Below are positions 60,008 through 64,000 of a DNA stretch of 64,000 nt, piece after piece. This DNA comes from an uncultured Kordiimonas sp. GTDB lineage: Bacteria > Pseudomonadota > Alphaproteobacteria > Sphingomonadales > Kordiimonadaceae. A program made the translations under genes and the position numbers. The notes under the pieces were generated by a model that did not search any database, was not told the origin of the DNA, and worked only from the letters and a program-made list of their open reading frames with translations. The stretch's first letter is position 1. Every line of letters begins with the position of its first letter. The DNA lies in assembly GCA_947503575.1 (NCBI GenBank), contig CANNDZ010000002.1:372001-436000 (forward strand). Reading direction: 5' to 3'.

Positions 60008-60460
60008 ATGTTCAAGGTCTATTTTGAAGATATGGAACTGGGAGTATCTGATACTTTTGGGGCGTATGAAGTCACCAAAGAAGAAATCATCGACTTTGCT
60101 TCAAAATATGACCCGCAGCCCTTTCATCTGGATGAAGAGGTCGCAAAACAATCTGTGTTTGGGGCGCTGTGCGCCAGCGGTTGGCACACCTGCGCCATGT
60201 CCATGCGCATGCTGGTGGACAACATGATGGAACGCGGGTTTGCCGGCATGGGGTCGCCGGGTGTTGATAACATTAAATGGAAACAGCCGGTTTTTCCCGG
60301 CGACATTCTGTCCGTAACCGGCGCTGTCACCGAAAAACGCGACAGTAAGTCACGCCCTAATCTGGGTCTCGCTAAATCACAGTATGAAGTGTTCAACCAA
60401 AAGGGCGAGTTGGTCATGCAGATGCAAACCAATGTTATGGTGCTGAAACGCGGCGACTAG
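60008..60460 (+). CDS. MaoC-like hot-dog dehydratase
   Basis: 150 aa from ATG 60008 with AGGAGG 6 bases before it. The hydratase motif D-x4-H is 'YDPQPFHLD' (D35, H40), followed by 'SVFGALCASGWHTCAM' and 'GVDNIKWKQPVFPGD', typical of R-specific enoyl-CoA hydratase-like MaoC proteins. The 3' end overlaps the convergent msrQ gene by 26 bp. Confidence 0.9.
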   Translation: MFKVYFEDMELGVSDTFGAYEVTKEEIIDFASKYDPQPFHLDEEVAKQSVFGALCASGWHTCAMSMRMLVDNMMERGFAGMGSPGVDNIKWKQPVFPGDILSVTGAVTEKRDSKSRPNLGLAKSQYEVFNQKGELVMQMQTNVMVLKRGD

Positions 60461-61121
60461 GCATTTTGGCACGTGTAGAGCCTTGGTTTCTGAGGCGTTT
60501 TGACAGCACCGCCTGTACCCTGAATGATAGCAACCCGGCCAAGATGCCCGCGTAAATCAAGGGTTCTATCTGGAAGCCCTTGCGCATCATAATGAAGTGC
60601 ACAACCGCCAGAACCCCAACAGCATACACCGACTTGTGCAGGCGTTGCCAGTTACGCGCACCCAGCCGTTTGATCCATCCTTGGGTGCTGGTGATGGCAA
60701 GCGGAATGAGCAAAACAAACGCAGCCATACCCACAGTGATATATATGCGTTTCAACACATCAGCCCACAATTCAGCCCAGTCAAACAGCATGTCCAGCCA
60801 GACATAACTGGTTAGATGCAGACACACATAAAAGAACGCAAACAGTCCGATCATCCGGCGGAACAGAATTGGTTTTGGTGATTTCAGAATTTTAGCAAGC
60901 GGTGACACGGCCAGCGACAAAAGTAAAAACCGCAACGCCCAATCACCTGTGAAACGGTTAGAGGTTTCCTGAGGGTTAAATCCCAATCCATTCGGCTGAT
61001 ACTGAAGCGCAAGCCACCAATTCCACACCAACCATGCCGCCGGGATCAGCATCAACAAAAACACCAACGGTTTGCCGTAAGTGCGAAGCTGGGTATTGGA
61101 TATGCTGGTCGACGCTACCAT
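60435..61121 (-). CDS. msrQ: Heme-binding membrane subunit of the methionine sulfoxide reductase system
   Basis: 228 aa, about six helices of the ferric-reductase-like family. 'LGFNPQETSNRFTGDWALRFLLLSLAVSPL' (in part) is the MsrQ/YedZ N-terminus, and heme histidines lie in 'CLHLTSYVWLD', 'RLHKSVYAV' and 'VVHFIMMRKG'. It passes electrons from quinol to MsrP. 19 bp after msrP on the same strand. Confidence 0.93.
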   Translation of the reverse strand: MVASTSISNTQLRTYGKPLVFLLMLIPAAWLVWNWWLALQYQPNGLGFNPQETSNRFTGDWALRFLLLSLAVSPLAKILKSPKPILFRRMIGLFAFFYVCLHLTSYVWLDMLFDWAELWADVLKRIYITVGMAAFVLLIPLAITSTQGWIKRLGARNWQRLHKSVYAVGVLAVVHFIMMRKGFQIEPLIYAGILAGLLSFRVQAVLSKRLRNQGSTRAKMPSRRVSAP

Positions 61122-61140
61122 GGGTAAGTATTCATGCTTC

Positions 61141-62088
61141 CTAGTATTTGGCGCTCAGGTCCATGCCAGCATACATATCTGCCACCATTTCGCCGTAGCC
61201 ATTAAACTTCAGGGTTTCCCTGCGGCCAAATTCGCCGATGCGGCGCTCGCGTTTCTGGCTCCAGCGCGGATGGTCCACTTCGGGGTTCACGTTGGAGTAA
61301 AACCCGTATTCGCGAGGTGCCGACACGTTCCAGCTGGTTCTGGGTTCGCGGTCCGTCAAGCTGATCCGCACAATAGATTTGATCGACTTAAAGCCGTACT
61401 TCCATGGCACCACAAGCCGCACAGGCGCGCCGTTCTGGTTTGGTATTTCCTTGCCATAGAGGCCAACCGCCAACAACGCCAGATCGTTCATGGCTTCATC
61501 CATGCGCAGCCCTTCAACATAAGGCCAGTCAAGCACGGGCCAGCGCAGACCCGGCATTTGCTTGGTATCCGCAAGCGTTTCAAACCGAACATATTTTGCG
61601 CCCGACTGGGGCTGAATTTTCTTCAACACAGACGCGAGCGGCACGCCAATCCACGGCACAACCATTGACCACGCTTCAACACAACGCAGCCGGTATATCC
61701 GGTCTTCCAGCGCGTTGAAGTCAACCAAGTCTTCCAGCGAATAAGTGCCTGGCTTGTCGACCAGACCGTCCACTTGAATGGTCCAGGGTTTTGGCTGTAA
61801 CCGCCAGGCGTTTTCAAACGGGTCACCCTTGCCCGTGCCAAACTCATAGTAATTATTGTATTGGGTAATTGCGGCCTCTGGCGTCAGCGATTCGCTTGAC
61901 TGATACGCCGTTGGGCGCGCGGCAAGCGGCGCAAGAACACGATTTTTTTGCGCCAAAGCCATCGGTGCCGTAGCAGCGACCCCTGCGGCAGCGAGCCCTC
62001 CAATAATGGTTCGGCGGCTCAAATAAGCGCTTTCATCCGTTACGGAATTTTCTGTCTCGTGCCAGCTGTGTTTATGTTTGATCAACAT
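61141..62088 (-). CDS. msrP: Periplasmic molybdopterin methionine sulfoxide reductase, catalytic subunit
   Basis: 315 aa. A Tat signal with RR at 25-26 (LSRRTIIGG) and cleavage after APMALA. The Mo-ligand cysteine C136 is in 'RLRCVEAWSMVVPW'. 'YGFKSIKSI' and 'NVNPEVDHPRWSQ' are the family C-terminus. MsrP repairs oxidised Met in periplasmic proteins with MsrQ. No nearby two-component or molybdenum genes. Confidence 0.96.
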   Translation of the reverse strand: MLIKHKHSWHETENSVTDESAYLSRRTIIGGLAAAGVAATAPMALAQKNRVLAPLAARPTAYQSSESLTPEAAITQYNNYYEFGTGKGDPFENAWRLQPKPWTIQVDGLVDKPGTYSLEDLVDFNALEDRIYRLRCVEAWSMVVPWIGVPLASVLKKIQPQSGAKYVRFETLADTKQMPGLRWPVLDWPYVEGLRMDEAMNDLALLAVGLYGKEIPNQNGAPVRLVVPWKYGFKSIKSIVRISLTDREPRTSWNVSAPREYGFYSNVNPEVDHPRWSQKRERRIGEFGRRETLKFNGYGEMVADMYAGMDLSAKY

Positions 62089-62304
62089 GCCAAGGTCCTT
62101 TCACAAACCTAAATAGGTATTCCCCGCAGTAACGTCCAATCACGAAGCTGTTGTCTTTTGTGTGATTTATGGTTAACACACCGCTGCGAGCGAGCCAGTT
62201 CCAGGGAAACGCTTTATTGTGTGAGGGAGAGGGGCACTTCGTCACATGTATCTGGATCGCTTCGTGATGTTTTGAGTTTTTGTATAGAGTTAAGGCCTCG
62301 AGGA

Positions 62305-62865
62305 ATGAAAAATTTATTTGACGAACTGCGCTTTCATACGAGTGCAGCAGCCCTTGTGGATCAGTGGCTTGATCTGCGTGTATCCGGGCAGTCATGTCCT
62401 TTCAAAAAAGACTTCTCCCCCATGCGCATGGGCAAAACGCTGCCTGATATCTTTATGGTGGAATGGAAGGACGACGATCATGTGATTATCCGGGTCGCAG
62501 GGTCGCGGACCAGCGATGTTACCCAGGATGACATGACAGGCGAAAACATGCTGGATATCGTTTTGCCGGAACACCGGCTGGCAATGAAAGAATTTTACCG
62601 CAAAATGCGCACCGGTATTTTTGCAGGTGTAACCGAACATGCCCTGTCAAAAACACCGCGCCCCAGTACAGCCAAGGGCTTGCAACTACCTCTTCTTTCC
62701 AAAAGCGGAGAGCTAAAATTCTTTGTTGGTGCCACAAAGGTTGTGCCGATTGAGAAAAACCTGCAAGATTTCCGCGCAAAAACAAAAGACAGTCCAGTCA
62801 GCTTAAACGTGTGGTTTACTGACCTTGATGAGCAGCTTGAGTCCGTGAAAAAGAAAATTGTTTGA
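62305..62865 (+). CDS. PAS_5-type PAS domain protein
   Basis: 186 aa from ATG 62305 (AAGG at 9 bases, AGGA adjacent). 'GKTLPDIFMVEWKDDDHVIIRVAGSRTSDVTQDDMTGENMLDIVLPEHR' in parts follows the PAS_5 core. A Lys-rich C-terminal helix follows (EQLESVKKKIV). No output domain, so it must act through partners. Divergent from msrP, and 74 bp before another PAS protein. Confidence 0.8.
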   Translation: MKNLFDELRFHTSAAALVDQWLDLRVSGQSCPFKKDFSPMRMGKTLPDIFMVEWKDDDHVIIRVAGSRTSDVTQDDMTGENMLDIVLPEHRLAMKEFYRKMRTGIFAGVTEHALSKTPRPSTAKGLQLPLLSKSGELKFFVGATKVVPIEKNLQDFRAKTKDSPVSLNVWFTDLDEQLESVKKKIV

Positions 62866-62939
62866 TAAAACAATTGCTTCTCTGGTCTTTCCTTTTTTAA
62901 ATTTGCGCGCTATCGTTGTATTTTTTATTTAGGGTGACA

Positions 62940-63518
62940 ATGCGTATGCCGACCCGTAGTTGGTCCGAGGCGTTCTTTCAGGCTTTGCAGTATAGCGAGC
63001 CCACGGAAGCGCTTGCGCGCTATTGGCATGACCTACCCCGTCGCGGCGAAAACATTGTACCTCACCGTAGTGACTTTAAGCTTCATGAAATTGCCGGGCA
63101 TCTGGACGAAACCTATATGAGCAAGTTCTGTGGCCCAGAAGAACTTATCATTCTGGCGTCAGGCAGTGTTTTGGTCAGGCTTTTGGGGGCTGATATTACC
63201 GGTAAAAATATTTTTAAACTGGTACCGCAGGAAAACTACCAACAACAGGTTGATTACTACCAAAAGCTGAAAGCGCAGCCGTGCGCCGGGGCGCTGACCA
63301 GATGGGGAGCCAGCCTGAAGGGCAGACCCTTTGTGTATCGCACCATGCAGCTGCCTTTATTGGGGGATACTAACGAGGTTGAGTTTTTTGTGGGGACCGG
63401 GGTGATACGGACATCACACCAGTTGGGGGACCAGCTAAGCGTTGATGAAAAAGTCCATGTTGAACAACATGAACAGGTCTTTATCAACATTGGTGCGGGC
63501 GTGCCCGACACACCCTGA
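62940..63518 (+). CDS. PAS_5-type PAS domain protein
   Basis: 192 aa from ATG 62940, AGGG 5-6 bases upstream. 'LARYWHDLPRRGENIVPHRSDFKLHEIAGHL' (in parts) and 'LVRLLGADITGKNIFKLVPQENY' match the alphaproteobacterial PAS_5 pattern. Paralogous in layout to 62305 and 39830. Single sensor domain with a divergent C-terminus. Confidence 0.8.
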   Translation: MRMPTRSWSEAFFQALQYSEPTEALARYWHDLPRRGENIVPHRSDFKLHEIAGHLDETYMSKFCGPEELIILASGSVLVRLLGADITGKNIFKLVPQENYQQQVDYYQKLKAQPCAGALTRWGASLKGRPFVYRTMQLPLLGDTNEVEFFVGTGVIRTSHQLGDQLSVDEKVHVEQHEQVFINIGAGVPDTP

Positions 63519-63568
63519 CAACCGCAGCACCAACCGGCGTTGATGCTGCATTCTTTAGCGTTTTCTGA

Positions 63569-64000
63569 TCACTGCTGAAAATCGTATATGCTGCCGAGCT
63601 GCAGGATTTGCGTTAGCTCATCAAGGGCTGCAAAACATTCTTCCATCAGTTTAGGGTCACCAAGGTCATCCATTGCCACGCGGTCGCGGTAATGTGTTGT
63701 TGCCCAGCCTTGCAGCCGCGCCATCAAAGCGTCATCCAAAACGGCGTTGCCACCCATGGCGCTGCGCTGTTCATCCGACACTGCAACCCGCAACCGTAAA
63801 CATGCGGGCCCGCCGCCGTTGCGCATACTTTGGCGTACATCCAGATAGTCTGCGGCACCGATCGGGCCATTGGACGCCAGCATCTCATCAACATAGGCTT
63901 TGGTGCTAGCTGTTTCAGACACTTCAACAGGCAGGATCAGGCGCATTTTGTCTTCGCCCGGCACAGAAATGAGCTGGCTGTTGAACAAATAGGAACTGAC
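63569..64000 (-). CDS. astB: N-succinylarginine dihydrolase, C-terminal part
   Basis: 143 codons in frame to the window edge ('SYLFNSQLISVPG...'), no start in view. 'VRQSMRNGGGPACLRLRV' holds the catalytic cysteine region, and the end 'LTQILQLGSIYDFQQ' matches AstB closely. It is step 2 of the arginine succinyltransferase pathway (succinylarginine to succinylornithine, NH3 and CO2). The other ast genes should lie to the right, upstream on this strand. Confidence 0.93.
   Translation of the reverse strand, partial: VSSYLFNSQLISVPGEDKMRLILPVEVSETASTKAYVDEMLASNGPIGAADYLDVRQSMRNGGGPACLRLRVAVSDEQRSAMGGNAVLDDALMARLQGWATTHYRDRVAMDDLGDPKLMEECFAALDELTQILQLGSIYDFQQ

Noticed and set aside
1-64000. tRNA, rRNA, CRISPR, insertion sequence, integrase or phage genes
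   Set aside because: Looked for on both strands by motif and found none; repeats present are short tandem or REP-like only.

Overview
The window reads as an ordinary chromosomal stretch of a free-living, aerobic, Gram-negative alphaproteobacterium. The evidence is a TonB receptor, lipoproteins, a Tat-exported MsrP with MsrQ, several PAS_5-type regulators, Coq4-like proteins next to a cytochrome P450, the lgt-midA-pgeF neighbourhood, and intergenic palindromes of the type that give spurious 'IPGLDPG' peptides. Gene content resembles Kordiimonadales or Sphingomonadales, but the order cannot be fixed from the sequence alone. I see no rRNA, tRNA, CRISPR array, insertion sequence or prophage. Both edges cut genes: a VOC protein on the left and astB on the right.

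Layout. 0-5.5 kb: a SoxR-box promoter, an EreA/ChaN-like exported protein, and two TetR regulators next to a phytanoyl-CoA dioxygenase-like and a fatty-acid/sterol hydroxylase gene. 5.6-13 kb: a YtcJ-like amidohydrolase, then a cluster of TetR, Coq4-like, P450, beta-propeller and a second Coq4-like gene, with a patch of alphaproteobacterial intergenic repeats. 13-19.6 kb: redox and housekeeping genes (GST, aldo/keto reductase, trxB, DUF547, LysR). 19.6-26 kb: a HEAT-cyclophilin fusion, a strongly structured non-coding stretch ending in a terminator, a DUF885 lipoprotein, an M23-type protein and an HSL-type hydrolase. 26-34 kb: a GntR/membrane-protein operon beside a 48-bp palindrome, an amidohydrolase, a cation exchanger, an MscS-zntB operon, an EAL protein and a class C beta-lactamase-fold hydrolase. 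34-44 kb: proC-ybjN-ubiK, lgt-midA, an inverted FAD oxidoreductase and PAS pair, pgeF, an amidohydrolase and prs.

44-48 kb is a divergent iron/heme module: a TonB receptor and cytochrome b561 on one side, a DUF6607 lipoprotein on the other, with a Fur-type box between. 48-51 kb holds two paralogous exported proteins of unknown function flanking a CPBP membrane protease. 51.5-54 kb is rplY-pth-ychF. 54-60.5 kb has a DUF2007 zinc-ribbon protein, two tandem paralogous membrane proteins, an amidohydrolase, a DUF3108 protein, an alpha-hydroxy-acid oxidase and a MaoC hydratase. 60.4-64 kb has msrQ-msrP, two PAS_5 proteins and the 3' part of astB.

The most notable items are the structured RNA candidate at about 21.41-21.60 kb, the 48-bp palindrome beside the GntR gene, the exact SoxR box, the duplicated Coq4-like genes around a P450 with similar candidate operators, the paralog pair around the CPBP protease, the tandem membrane paralogs, and three or four short tandem arrays with a 15-16 bp period between 29.7 and 37.5 kb.
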